NCBI GenBank assembly: GCA_963552605.1
Contig: CAUVKI010000001.1
Location: forward strand, 1 to 64,000
Direction: 5' to 3'
DNA length: 64,000 nt
Origin: CAUVKI01 sp963552605
GTDB taxonomy: Bacteria; Bacillota; Clostridia; Tissierellales; Peptoniphilaceae
Position numbers and translations under genes: made by a program
Notes under the pieces: model-generated
What the model was told of the DNA's origin: nothing
Database searches by the model: none
The model's input: the letters and a program-made list of their open reading frames with translations, nothing else
Part shown: one piece after another, positions 51,898 to 61,270 of the stretch
Layout: every line of letters starts with the position of its first letter
How positions within the stretch are numbered: position 1 is the stretch's first letter

Positions 51898-53033
51898 TTT
51901 ACTTGGATAACTGCGCCACGACAAAACAGCGTGATGAAGTGGCTAAATCCGTATTTGAATATCAGGCGAATAACTTCGCCAATCCTTCGAGTCTGCATAG
52001 TTTCGGAATGAGAGTTCAAAAGGATATTAAGTCCAAAAGGAGAGAAATTGCAGAAATATTAAACGTTTCGGAAGATGAATTATATTTCACGGCATCGGGC
52101 ACCGAGGCGAACAACATAGCGTTAAACGGAGTTATTGAAAAATTCGGAAAGAGAAAAAAACATATCTTGGTAAGTCCCGTTGAACATTCTTCCGTTTGGG
52201 AGAAGATGAAGGACTTTTCAAAAAAAGGCTATGAAGTGGAGACCCTTTCGGTCGACAGGTTTGCGTGCGTAAATCCCGAGGATTTGAAAAATAAACTTAG
52301 GGAAGATACCGCACTCGTTTCCTGTATGCAGGTTAATAATGAAATCGGAACCGTAGAACCTATTGAAGAATTGGGGGAGATAATCGCCGAGAAAAGTGGA
52401 GCGGTTTTCCATGTAGACGGGGTGCAGGGATTTTTGAAAGTACCTTTATCTCTTAAAAAGAGTCGGATAAAATTATATAGTGCAAGCGGTCACAAAATCC
52501 ACGCTCCAAAGGGAGTCGGACTTTTGTTTGTGGACAAATCACTTTCTATCACTCCTCTTTTTTACGGTGGCGGGCAGGAGAGAGGACTGCGTTCGGGAAC
52601 TGAAAATACCTGCGGTATATTCGGTTTAGGTCTTGCCTCGAAGCTTATGGCTGAAAATTTTGAAGCTGAAAGAGAGAGGGCGTTTAAGCTTAAGGATATG
52701 CTGTGGAAAAAGCTTTCGGAAATTCCCTTTGTAACAAAACTAAGTCCCGATAAATCAAGTCCCTATATTCTTTCCATAGCTTTCAAAGATGTGCCGGGGG
52801 AGGTTTTGCTTCATCATTTGGAAAGAGACGAAATCTTCATATCCACCTCAAGTGCCTGCAATTCAAACGGCAATAAAAAAAGCCGCACGGTTTCGGCAAT
52901 AAATCTTTCCGAAAACTATTCCAAAGGAGTGATAAGAATGTGCGTATCCTATGAAACCTCTCCTGAGGATATAGAAAAAGCGGCTTCAAAAATCAAATAT
53001 TATGTAGAAAAGATAAGAGAGGTTGTGCAATGA
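51894..53033 (+). CDS. Cysteine desulfurase (NifS/IscS-like)
   Basis: 379 residues, PLP fold type I. N-terminal YLDNCATT, PLP Lys in SASGHKIHAPKG, catalytic Cys loop STSSACNSNG. The start codon is TTG, overlapping the previous stop (TTGA) behind GAGGAG. It transfers sulfur from Cys; paired directly with thiI, it likely feeds 4-thiouridine synthesis in tRNA (the NifZ/ThiI pair), rather than Fe-S assembly. Confidence 0.9.
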   Translation: MIYLDNCATTKQRDEVAKSVFEYQANNFANPSSLHSFGMRVQKDIKSKRREIAEILNVSEDELYFTASGTEANNIALNGVIEKFGKRKKHILVSPVEHSSVWEKMKDFSKKGYEVETLSVDRFACVNPEDLKNKLREDTALVSCMQVNNEIGTVEPIEELGEIIAEKSGAVFHVDGVQGFLKVPLSLKKSRIKLYSASGHKIHAPKGVGLLFVDKSLSITPLFYGGGQERGLRSGTENTCGIFGLGLASKLMAENFEAERERAFKLKDMLWKKLSEIPFVTKLSPDKSSPYILSIAFKDVPGEVLLHHLERDEIFISTSSACNSNGNKKSRTVSAINLSENYSKGVIRMCVSYETSPEDIEKAASKIKYYVEKIREVVQ

Positions 53034-54193
53034 CCCTTTTGGTGTCTTTCAGTGTGGGAGAACTTTCTCTCAAGGGAAAAAACAAAAAAAATTTCACAAG
53101 AGCTTTGATAAAAGATGTGCATCGTGCTTTGGAAGGTATATGCATAGAAGAAATATACTATGATCAGGGGAAATATTACATCAGGGCGGAAGATGCGGAT
53201 TATTCGGAGATAATGAATAGAGTTATGAGAGTTTTCGGAATTTCTTCCGTTTCCCTTTGCGTTTCAATTGAAAAGGATTGGGATAAGATAAAGGAGAATT
53301 TCAAAAACTATGTGGATTCAAAAAATCTTCCTGCCGACACAACTTTCAAAGTTATAACCAAGAGAGCGGATAAAAACTTTGCTCTTAATTCTCAGGAGAT
53401 AAATCGTGAATTGGGAGGGGTAATACTTTCAGCCTTCCCCGAACTCAAAGTTGAAGTTCATAATCCCGACAAGGAATTTTTTGTGGACATAAAAAGACAG
53501 GTTTATTTTTATGACGAAAGATTTGCTGCAAGCGGAGGACTTCCAATCGGCTCGTCAGGGAGAGGAATAGCTCTCTTATCCGGAGGTATTGACAGCCCAT
53601 TGGCTTTTTATCTTATGGCAAAGCGTGGATTGAAGTTAAATGCCGCACACTTTCATTCATACCCTTTCACGAGCGAAAGAGCGGAAGAAAAGGTTTTGGA
53701 GCTTTCGAGAATTATTTCAAGGTATGTGGGAGGGTTCAAAGTCTTCAGCGTGAATATACTCCCTATATACGAAGCTATAAGAAAAAATACCGATGAAAAA
53801 TTCACCACCGTCATAAGCCGCAGATTTATGATGAGGATATCGGAAAAAATAGCCCTTAGAGGAGGAGCAGGGGCTTTGATAACCGGAGAGAGCTTAGGAC
53901 AGGTTGCAAGCCAAACCCTTGAGGGGTTAAGTGTAACCGACGCTTCCGTTTCTCTCCCTGTTTTCAGGCCGCTAATCGGAATGGATAAGACGGAAATTAT
54001 AAATCAGGCAAAGAGCATAGGAACATTTGAGAAATCCATTGAACCCCACGATGATTGCTGCTCGGTATTTTCTCCGAAAAATCCCATAACCAACCCCAAA
54101 CTTTCGGATATTTTGAGAGAAGAGGAGAAATTGGAAACCGATAGGCTCATATCGGAAGCGATAGACGGAATGAAAATAATATCAATCGGATGA
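53030..54193 (+). CDS. thiI: tRNA 4-thiouridine synthase ThiI
   Basis: 387 residues. N-terminal ferredoxin-like and THUMP domains (to ~165), PP-loop ATP pyrophosphatase with LLSGGIDSPLAFYLMAKRG and the later ALITGESLGQVASQTLEG. The C-terminal rhodanese domain of E. coli ThiI is absent, as usual in Firmicutes; Cys residues in HDDCCSVF stand in. ATGA overlap with the desulfurase gene. Confidence 0.95.
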   Translation: MTLLVSFSVGELSLKGKNKKNFTRALIKDVHRALEGICIEEIYYDQGKYYIRAEDADYSEIMNRVMRVFGISSVSLCVSIEKDWDKIKENFKNYVDSKNLPADTTFKVITKRADKNFALNSQEINRELGGVILSAFPELKVEVHNPDKEFFVDIKRQVYFYDERFAASGGLPIGSSGRGIALLSGGIDSPLAFYLMAKRGLKLNAAHFHSYPFTSERAEEKVLELSRIISRYVGGFKVFSVNILPIYEAIRKNTDEKFTTVISRRFMMRISEKIALRGGAGALITGESLGQVASQTLEGLSVTDASVSLPVFRPLIGMDKTEIINQAKSIGTFEKSIEPHDDCCSVFSPKNPITNPKLSDILREEEKLETDRLISEAIDGMKIISIG

Positions 54194-54213
54194 TTAAAAA
54201 CGGAGGATAATAT

Positions 54214-55155
54214 ATGAATAGGACAATATATCTTGCAGGAGGCTGTTTTTGGGGAATGGAGGCGTATTTCGGAAAAATATACGGAGTGAATGAAACCGCC
54301 GTAGGATATGCGAACGGGATAAAAGAAAATCCCACTTACGAGGAGGTCTGCTCGCACACCACCAAGTTTGCTGAAACTCTTAAACTTGAATATGATGATG
54401 AAAAAGTTTCCCTTGATACAATTCTTACTCATTATTTCAGAATCATAGATCCCGTATCCGTGAACAGGCAGGGAGGAGATTTCGGAGATAATTACCGCAC
54501 CGGCATATACTATGTTGACGAATCGGCTCTCCCCGTAATCAACAAAAAAATGAATGAGGAGCAGGAAAAGTATCCAAAAAAGCTTGCAGTTGAAGTTCTT
54601 CCTCTTACGAACTTTTTTATGGCGGAAGAATATCATCAAAAATACCTCAAAAAAAATCCCGACGGATACTGCCACATAAACTTATCCAAAGCGGATCTTC
54701 CCGTTGTACCCGAGGAACTGTACAGCCGCCCGAACGAAGAAGAGCTTAGAAAAAATCTTTCGGACGAACAGTATAATGTGCTGGTAAAATCCCGCACCGA
54801 AGCTCCTTTCAAAAACGAATATGACGAACATTTTGAAAGGGGAATTTATGTTGATATAGCGAGCGGAGAACCTCTTTTTTCCTCAAGGGATAAATTTAAC
54901 TCGGGTTGCGGCTGGCCCGCTTTTTCAAAACCCATTGCCCCGGAAACCGTAAACACTCTTGCGGACACAAGTCATGGAATGGTGAGAGAAGAAGTGAGAG
55001 CAAGAGTATCCGAAGGACACTTGGGTCATGTTTTTGATGACGGACCTAAGGAATCGGGAGGACTCAGATATTGCATAAACAGTGCGGCTTTGAAATTTAT
55101 TCCGGAAGAAGAAATGGACGAGAAAGGCTATGGATACCTAAAGGGAGAAATATGA
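54214..55155 (+). CDS. msrAB: Cytoplasmic methionine sulfoxide reductase MsrA/MsrB fusion
   Basis: 313 residues without a signal peptide. MsrA motif GGCFWGMEAYFGK at ~8; MsrB domain with SGCGWPAFSKP and RYCINSAAL. As in the 25.8-kb copy, the zinc CxxC pairs of MsrB are missing. It reduces both Met-O forms in the cytosol. Fourth gene of the operon, 20 bp after thiI; its stop overlaps lplA as ATGA. Confidence 0.93.
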   Translation: MNRTIYLAGGCFWGMEAYFGKIYGVNETAVGYANGIKENPTYEEVCSHTTKFAETLKLEYDDEKVSLDTILTHYFRIIDPVSVNRQGGDFGDNYRTGIYYVDESALPVINKKMNEEQEKYPKKLAVEVLPLTNFFMAEEYHQKYLKKNPDGYCHINLSKADLPVVPEELYSRPNEEELRKNLSDEQYNVLVKSRTEAPFKNEYDEHFERGIYVDIASGEPLFSSRDKFNSGCGWPAFSKPIAPETVNTLADTSHGMVREEVRARVSEGHLGHVFDDGPKESGGLRYCINSAALKFIPEEEMDEKGYGYLKGEI

Positions 55156-56150
55156 TTTATCTTGAGAACTCAAACACTAATCCTGCGATTAACCACGCAA
55201 TAGAGGAATACTTTCTGCATGAAACGAACCTTGAAGTGTTTTCGCTTTGGCAAAACGAAACCTGCCTGCTGCTCGGAAAAAACCAAGATGCTAGGGCGGA
55301 GCTTAATCTCTCTTTCATAAGAGAAAAAAAAATTCCCGTGGTAAGAAGACTCTCAGGGGGAGGCACGGTGTTTTGCGACTTAAACAATATGCAATACACT
55401 ATGATTACATCAAAAGACAAGGGAAATGATAAAGACAGCTTCAAAAAATTCGCAAGTCCGGTTGTGGAATTTTTAAAATCACTGGGTATTCCTGCCACAT
55501 TCACCGGAAGAAACGATATAATGATCGATGATAAAAAGGTCTCGGGAAACGCTCAGTACCATTCAGGAAAGCGTATGATACATCACGGCACGCTGCTTTT
55601 TAATGTAAATAGGGAACTGCTTGAGGGAAGCATAAATACAAGACCCATAAAATTTGAAACCAAGAAAGTGAAAAGCGTAATCTCTCGTGTAGGAACGGTT
55701 TCGGAATATCTCGGAGAAATTTCGGTTTCAGAGTTTATGCAAAAGCTTAAAAATTATGTTATTGAATATTATTCGATAACCGATGTGAGAACGGTTGATG
55801 AGGATACAATCAAAAAAGCTGAAAGATATGCAGCTCGTTTTCGTGATCCGATATGGAATTTCGGAGCGGACTATAAAAATTGGGCGGTGTATTCTGAAAA
55901 ATATGACTTCGGTTTGATTGATTATAAGCTGAAAATAGAAAACGACTTCATAAATAGCATATCATTTTTGGGAGATTATTTTGAAGCCGGAAATGTAAGA
56001 GAGCTTGAAGAAAAACTTGTCGGCTCAAAATTGGAAGAAAGAGCTATAATGGAAAAATTGCAGGGCATGGACTCGGGGGATTATATACAGGGACTTAGCA
56101 ACGAAATTCTAACCGATGGAATAATAAAGGCGGGGAAGAGCATAATATGA
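55152..56150 (+). CDS. lplA: Lipoate-protein ligase
   Basis: 332 residues. RRLSGGGTVFCDLNNMQYTM carries the lipoyl-AMP site and the catalytic Lys region is MIDDKKVSGNAQYHSG. C-terminal accessory domain is present (LKNYVIEYYSITD onward). It attaches scavenged lipoate to carrier proteins. ATG at 55152 overlaps the msrAB stop; the preceding frame is a shadow. Next to lipA, giving both scavenging and synthesis. Confidence 0.93.
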   Translation: MIYLENSNTNPAINHAIEEYFLHETNLEVFSLWQNETCLLLGKNQDARAELNLSFIREKKIPVVRRLSGGGTVFCDLNNMQYTMITSKDKGNDKDSFKKFASPVVEFLKSLGIPATFTGRNDIMIDDKKVSGNAQYHSGKRMIHHGTLLFNVNRELLEGSINTRPIKFETKKVKSVISRVGTVSEYLGEISVSEFMQKLKNYVIEYYSITDVRTVDEDTIKKAERYAARFRDPIWNFGADYKNWAVYSEKYDFGLIDYKLKIENDFINSISFLGDYFEAGNVRELEEKLVGSKLEERAIMEKLQGMDSGDYIQGLSNEILTDGIIKAGKSII

Positions 56151-57004
56151 AAAGGAAACCTGATTGGCTTAAAATTAAAATTCAAGGTGACAAGACAAAT
56201 GATGAAGTCGAAAAGCTCATAAAAAAAATGCACCTTCATACGGTATGCCACGAAGCAAATTGCCCCAACAAAATGGAATGCTATGAAAGAGGCACGGCAA
56301 CTTTTATGATTATGGGAAGCATCTGCACCAGAAACTGCAAATTTTGCAATGTCACAACCAAAAAACCTCTTGCACTCGACCCGAAAGAACCCGAGCATAT
56401 AGCGGAGGCGGTAAAACACTTGGGATTAAGGCATGCGGTAATAACTTCTCCCGACAGAGATGACCTTCCTGACGAGGGAGCGTGGCACTTTAAAAAAGTT
56501 TCGGAAGCAATCAAAGCACTTAATCCTATGACCACCGTTGAGCTTTTAATTCCCGACTTTCACGCCAAGCATGAACTCTTGGATGTGGTTTTTTCGTCAA
56601 AGCCCGAAGTTTTAAATCATAATATGGAAGTGGTTGAAGCTCTTCATAAAGATATATGTCCTCAATCGGATTTTGAAAATTCGATTGAAGTCCTAAGATA
56701 TGCAAAAGAAAAAGGGTTTGTGACCAAGACGGGACTCATGCTCGGACTTGGAGAAACTAAAGAGCAGGTTATAGATTTACTAAAAAAGCTTAGAAAAATA
56801 GATGTGGATATGATTACCATAGGGCAGTATCTCCAGCCCTCGTTAAAGCACATAGAGGTTTCGGAATATGTTCACCCCGAAGTTTTTGAAAGTATAGGAA
56901 AAACAGCGAAGGAGATGGGATTTAAAAGAGTAGACAGCTCTCCGTTCGTAAGAAGTTCGTATCATGCCGACACGCTCAACGAAGATGAAAAGGAGATGTG
57001 TTGA
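56147..57004 (+). CDS. lipA: Lipoyl synthase
   Basis: 285 residues, radical SAM. N-terminal auxiliary cluster C-x4-C-x5-C in CHEANCPNKMEC, radical SAM motif CTRNCKFCNV (CxxxCxxC), and C-terminal SSPFVRSSYHAD. It inserts two sulfurs into octanoyl carrier proteins. ATGA overlap with lplA. No lipB in the window, so octanoyl transfer may use LplA. Confidence 0.95.
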   Translation: MKRKPDWLKIKIQGDKTNDEVEKLIKKMHLHTVCHEANCPNKMECYERGTATFMIMGSICTRNCKFCNVTTKKPLALDPKEPEHIAEAVKHLGLRHAVITSPDRDDLPDEGAWHFKKVSEAIKALNPMTTVELLIPDFHAKHELLDVVFSSKPEVLNHNMEVVEALHKDICPQSDFENSIEVLRYAKEKGFVTKTGLMLGLGETKEQVIDLLKKLRKIDVDMITIGQYLQPSLKHIEVSEYVHPEVFESIGKTAKEMGFKRVDSSPFVRSSYHADTLNEDEKEMC

Positions 57005-57005
57005 G

Positions 57006-57674
57006 ATGAAAAAAAAAGTTAATGAGGATAGGTCTTTTTTTGCAAACCTTTCATTATTTTTTTTGATTTTGACCGTTATAGGAATGATAGGTCTGGTAAT
57101 TTTAATCTATATGTCTTATCTTCAGGTCAACTTAACTCCGAAAAAAGCTGAAAATCTCGTAAAAGAAGCGTTCGGAGAGATTATCAACGGAAATTTTGAT
57201 GCCAGAAAAAAATACTTTTCAAAGAGGACAAATCTTGAATGGGACGAACTTTTGGATTGGGAAAAAATTACGGAAAACGAGTCGGAAGAAGTTCGTTCGG
57301 AAGTTAAGGAAAATCTTATAGCCAATGCAAGAAATCTTGCAGGTATCTCCATTTCTCCCGATGATCCCGACTGGTATGAAAAACTTATCACTGAACTCTA
57401 TATACTGGATATAACTTCAAAAATTCAAAGCGCAAATCTTACCACCGACGCTTATTTGTCGGCGATTGAGTGCAGAGAAAATTCAAAGGAGCAGACAATC
57501 ACCGGAGCAAACTATATAATGGAGGGGGCAAGCTTTGAAGATCCCTCAAAAGAAACGGTTATAACATTTGTATATGAAGCTGACGGGTGGAAAGTTGAAG
57601 CAAATGAATTTTTATCCGATGCAAAAAATCTAAGAATGAGCGTTGAGAACGCAATAAAAAAAGCGGTAAAATAA
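57006..57674 (+). CDS. Hypothetical single-pass membrane protein
   Basis: 222 residues. One N-terminal transmembrane helix (LFFLILTVIGMIGLVILIYM) and an extracytoplasmic helix-rich domain ending in a beta hairpin (VITFVYEADGWKVEANEFL), the shape of DUF4878/lumazine-like small envelope proteins. Start chosen at ATG 57006 behind GGAGA, 2 bp after the lipA stop. It ends the operon, 1 bp from the convergent gene. Function unknown. Confidence 0.55.
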   Translation: MKKKVNEDRSFFANLSLFFLILTVIGMIGLVILIYMSYLQVNLTPKKAENLVKEAFGEIINGNFDARKKYFSKRTNLEWDELLDWEKITENESEEVRSEVKENLIANARNLAGISISPDDPDWYEKLITELYILDITSKIQSANLTTDAYLSAIECRENSKEQTITGANYIMEGASFEDPSKETVITFVYEADGWKVEANEFLSDAKNLRMSVENAIKKAVK

Positions 57675-57675
57675 A

Positions 57676-58437
57676 TTACCCGTTTTCGAGTTCAAATGTT
57701 AAGTGCTTATAATCGGAAATGTCTACTCCGTTTAGTGCGTAGATCTCCGCTGTATCGGCAGAAATCATATCCGCTTTTGAAAACCCCAATCGCTCTGCGC
57801 ACGAAAGAACTGTTTCTTCCAAAGAACCTTTTATTCCGACATACGACTCAAGCAGCGGCAGACGGACAACCGAGATTTCCACATCGCCGAATCTATATAA
57901 GGCTCTATATCTCTCCCGAAAGTCTGTCGCAATGTATCCCAAATGATTTAACATTTCGTCGGTTTTTTTGAAATCCGACACCTCAATTTCCAATTCCTCC
58001 GTCTCTTCCTGCGAAAAAAACTGTTTGATTGCAAGAGTAGTTGAAAAATGATTTTTTCTAAGCTCTGCACATTTTTTTACCTTTTCAGAGATTTTGTTAA
58101 TCAAGTCCTGCATTGAACCCGAAAGAAGCAGCTTCAAATCCGAGCTCTCATAAAGCTCCTTAAGTGAATTATGACGAGTAAACTTTCCAAATTCGGAAAT
58201 CTCCTCAAGGGTCATCAAATCGTCCAATTCCTTTAAAGCACAAAGCAGTGCATCGCTATACACGGACTTCTCATTTCCCTTCAAACACCTATCCAATAGA
58301 GAATAAACTCTAAAAGAGCAAGGTAGAAAATCATATCTCTTTATTGACTCAATCCCCTCGCTCACAAATTTTGCTCCGATATACTCCAATCTCCTTTTTA
58401 TCTCATTTTTATTCACATTCAAAATTTTCACTTTCAT
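57676..58437 (-). CDS. CYTH-like protein with central insertion
   Basis: 253 residues. The N-terminal strand (MKVKILNVNKNEIKRRLEYI) and the C-terminal half (EIEVSDFKKTDEMLNHLGYI to SYVGIKGSLEETVL) fit the CYTH/class IV adenylate cyclase-thiamine triphosphatase fold. About 100 helical residues (~50-150) with repeated Leu/Lys separate them. The ExExK signature strand is not clear, so catalysis is doubtful. It is convergent with the previous gene. The substrate is unknown. Confidence 0.55.
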   Translation of the reverse strand: MKVKILNVNKNEIKRRLEYIGAKFVSEGIESIKRYDFLPCSFRVYSLLDRCLKGNEKSVYSDALLCALKELDDLMTLEEISEFGKFTRHNSLKELYESSDLKLLLSGSMQDLINKISEKVKKCAELRKNHFSTTLAIKQFFSQEETEELEIEVSDFKKTDEMLNHLGYIATDFRERYRALYRFGDVEISVVRLPLLESYVGIKGSLEETVLSCAERLGFSKADMISADTAEIYALNGVDISDYKHLTFELENG

Positions 58438-58500
58438 AACTCGCTCCTTTCTACAAGGATTATTTTACCAAAGAACAGGGAGTAATTGACTGCATATCTT

Positions 58501-58540
58501 AAAAAAAAGAGTGCCATACCATTTTCGGTACGGCACTCCT
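58501..58540 (-). terminator. Terminator of the chemotaxis receptor gene
   Basis: GAGTGCCGTACC / GGTATGGCACTC hairpin followed by T8 on the minus strand, about 40 bp after the gene end. Confidence 0.9.
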
Positions 58541-58576
58541 AATCTTTGAGTGGGAAGCCCGCTCTTTTTTTTATGA

Positions 58577-60700
58577 CTAAATGTTGAATCTGGAAACCTC
58601 GTTTTGCAATTCCGTGGCAATATTTGCAAGGTTTTCGCTCGCTTTTGAAATACCGTTTATGGATTGCAATTGAGTGTCCACACTTGCCGCAGCTTCTTCG
58701 GTGGTGGCGGCATTTTCCTCAGCAATGGCTGAAAGGTTTTCTATGACTTTAATCACATTTTCATTTTCTTTTTCTATTGCTTCTGAAGTCAAATTGATTC
58801 TATCCATTATCATCTTTGAATTATCCACGGCATTAGAAATTTCCCTAAACTTCTCACGAGTCTCTTCGACCTTTTTTCCCTGTTCTTCCGTTATTTTATA
58901 GGACTCGCTCATCATATTAACTGCCGCTTCAGATTTTTTCTTAAGTTCTTCAATAACATTTCTTATCTCCGAGGTAAAGCCTGCTGACTGCTCCGCTAAT
59001 TTTCTTATCTCCTCAGCAACCACCGCAAAACCTCTGCCGGCATCTCCCGCTCTCGCCGCTTCAATCGCAGCATTCAAAGCCAAAAGATTTGTTTGATCCG
59101 ATATGGACTCAATCATCTGCGAAGCGTCAGCTATCTTCTCCGAGGACATATTTGTTTCATTTATCACTTCATTAACTCTTTGAGAAATAACCTGATTTTG
59201 GTTTGAAATCTCTATCAGTTCTCTGATAGCCGCACGCCCGTCATTTTTGCTCTTATCTATCAATCCGTTTGCTTCAGACAGCTGACCTAATATTTCTATC
59301 ATTTCACTTAGAAGTCTTCCTGAGGAATCTACCGATTCCGCTGCACTTTGAGTGTCCTGAGCTTGAGAGGTCGCACCCTCGGCTATATTTGAAACGGCTT
59401 TGGCAACGTCTCCCGCCATTTCGGTAGTGGATTGCGCCGTGGCTGTGAGTTCCTGTGCTGTTGCGGCAGTATTTTGAGCATTGGCGTTTATTGAAGTGAT
59501 TATCTTGGTCAGACTTTCCCTCATGGTCTTTACAGCTCTGTTAATCACTCCGATTTCATCGTCTTTATCCAAGTAACCTTTTCTTTCGGATTCTGTAATT
59601 TCACGGCTTACATCAAGATCGTAATCCGCCATTTTATTCAAAACACCCGATAGTAAAAGCAAAGGAGCGGACACTCTCCTTTTTAGCAGGAATAAAACCA
59701 CCAAGGCAATTCCCAAAGTTACAATGATGTTGATAATAACCGTGAGAGCGGTGGAAAACCTTGCATTCTCAGTGAAAGAAGCTATCGAGTCGATAGATTG
59801 GAAAGTCCATTTGTTGGAAGTTCCCGAGGTGTCCACCGTAACAAAATTCATATAGGATTTTTTTCCGGATATCGGGGAATTTGAAATGTTTTCCGCATCT
59901 TGATTATTGTGAGTGGCATCAAGCTCTGATTTCAAAGCGGGATTTACTTTCAAAATGTCTTTGCCTATAAAATTCCTATCAAAAGAGTTTGATACGATAA
60001 CTCCCGTTGTCGAAAGGAGATTCGAAAAAGAATCTTCATTGCTTTCATCAAGTTTGGAAAGCATATCCGCCAAATAATCCAAACAAACATCTCCCGCCAC
60101 CGCTCCTACAGCCTTGTTTTTATAAATAATGGGAACCACATAGGTTGCAACGGAAGAACCGTCAAATTCGTGCGGTTCGGAAAGTGAGACTTTTTTGTCG
60201 TTTATCGCCTCTCTATATCCCGGAAGTTTATCCTGATCGTCAGCATCTAACACGGTTAAGGAATTGTTTTTAAAACTCACATAAAAAGCCACGGTTCCCG
60301 ATTTATTTGTGGAATTTTTATGTTGAGAGTCCTTTCCGTCGTAGGCGTTCGGTTCAAAATAAATGCTCATTCCCAGGATATTCTCATTTTCCTTTACCAC
60401 TTGCGATATAAGATCTTTCAAATATTCCCTGCTTCTTTGGCTCTTATCTACATTTTTCATCACGCTCTCAATAGAAGCCGACACAACCTCTGAGGAATAA
60501 TATACAGACGAGAATACATTTTCAAGCTTCGCTGCAAGCATTTTATTGGTTTGACCGGTAAGCTCTTTTTGAAGTTTCATTTCATTCTGATATGAACTTA
60601 CTCCGTCATAGGCTGTTTTCACTCCCAAGACTATGACCAGCATTACTGCAATAATCATACTCAGTTTAATTCCCAGACTTTTGATTTTCGTTTTGTTCAT
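58577..60700 (-). CDS. Methyl-accepting chemotaxis protein
   Basis: 707 residues. TM1 at ~12-31, a large extracytoplasmic dCache-type sensor (~32-320, with GDVCLDYLADML and VVPIIYKNKAVGAVAG), TM2 (LTVIINIIVTLGIALVVLFL), HAMP, then the signalling domain with tip DQTNLLALNAAIEAARAG. It senses a small molecule, perhaps an amino acid as in many dCache receptors, and signals to CheA. Ribosome site AGGGGAT. It has a long leader and no che genes adjacent. Confidence 0.93.
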   Translation of the reverse strand: MNKTKIKSLGIKLSMIIAVMLVIVLGVKTAYDGVSSYQNEMKLQKELTGQTNKMLAAKLENVFSSVYYSSEVVSASIESVMKNVDKSQRSREYLKDLISQVVKENENILGMSIYFEPNAYDGKDSQHKNSTNKSGTVAFYVSFKNNSLTVLDADDQDKLPGYREAINDKKVSLSEPHEFDGSSVATYVVPIIYKNKAVGAVAGDVCLDYLADMLSKLDESNEDSFSNLLSTTGVIVSNSFDRNFIGKDILKVNPALKSELDATHNNQDAENISNSPISGKKSYMNFVTVDTSGTSNKWTFQSIDSIASFTENARFSTALTVIINIIVTLGIALVVLFLLKRRVSAPLLLLSGVLNKMADYDLDVSREITESERKGYLDKDDEIGVINRAVKTMRESLTKIITSINANAQNTAATAQELTATAQSTTEMAGDVAKAVSNIAEGATSQAQDTQSAAESVDSSGRLLSEMIEILGQLSEANGLIDKSKNDGRAAIRELIEISNQNQVISQRVNEVINETNMSSEKIADASQMIESISDQTNLLALNAAIEAARAGDAGRGFAVVAEEIRKLAEQSAGFTSEIRNVIEELKKKSEAAVNMMSESYKITEEQGKKVEETREKFREISNAVDNSKMIMDRINLTSEAIEKENENVIKVIENLSAIAEENAATTEEAAASVDTQLQSINGISKASENLANIATELQNEVSRFNI

Positions 60701-61090
60701 TAACTATCCCCTTTCTTCAAATAAGAAATCTCAATGACATCTTAATTAGACATCATATACCGGTGCAGAAGATTTGAATGATTTTTAATAACTTCTGTAC
60801 CACTTTACATTTTCGGATAATTTAATTAGAAACACAAAGATATAGCTTTACGCGAAGTCGTTTTTTTTTTTGCTCAAATTGCTTTAAAAATAACCAAAAT
60901 AACGCCATAAAATTAGCAATGAAAAAGCAGCCGTAGTGGAAAAACTTGTTGCCTTTCTCATTGCTTGGAACTATCTTTGTTTACTATATCAAATTATCAG
61001 TCAAAAATTTGGAGCCGACAGACCTTTCCCCCTTTCAAAATTTTTTATTTCTTCATTAAGGCAAGCAAGCCTCGCTCAGCCGCCCTCACA
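60701..61090 (-). promoter_or_regulatory. Long 5' leader of the chemotaxis receptor gene
   Basis: From a consensus promoter at 61097-61125 the transcript would run about 390 nt before the ATG. In it I see AGCAATGA.AAAG / CTTT.TCATTGCT arms at ~60923-60973, a GGCAAGCAAGCC-type palindrome near 61060-61075, and a T11 run. No open frame is convincing. It may be a riboswitch or other regulatory RNA, but it matches no class I know. Confidence 0.4.
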
Positions 61091-61096
61091 AGTCCA

Positions 61097-61125
61097 ATAT
61101 TAAAATAAATAAATTGGAATGTCAA
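61097..61125 (-). promoter_or_regulatory. Consensus promoter upstream of the chemotaxis receptor leader
   Basis: Minus-strand TTGACA, 17-bp spacer, TAATAT. Confidence 0.82.
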
Positions 61126-61201
61126 GCAAAAGGTTTTTTTTCGTGCAGAGTAAAATCTCTGTTTAAGGATTTTACGGTGGGAAAATTTTATAGAAAAAAG
61201 T

Positions 61202-61230
61202 TTGATTTAATCGGGCGTTTTTTATAGAAT
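61202..61230 (+). promoter_or_regulatory. pta promoter
   Basis: TTGATT, 17-bp spacer, TAGAAT, 41 bp before the pta start. Confidence 0.75.
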
Positions 61231-61270
61231 AAAAGAGTATGGCAACACAAAAAAAATAAGGAGTGATTTT

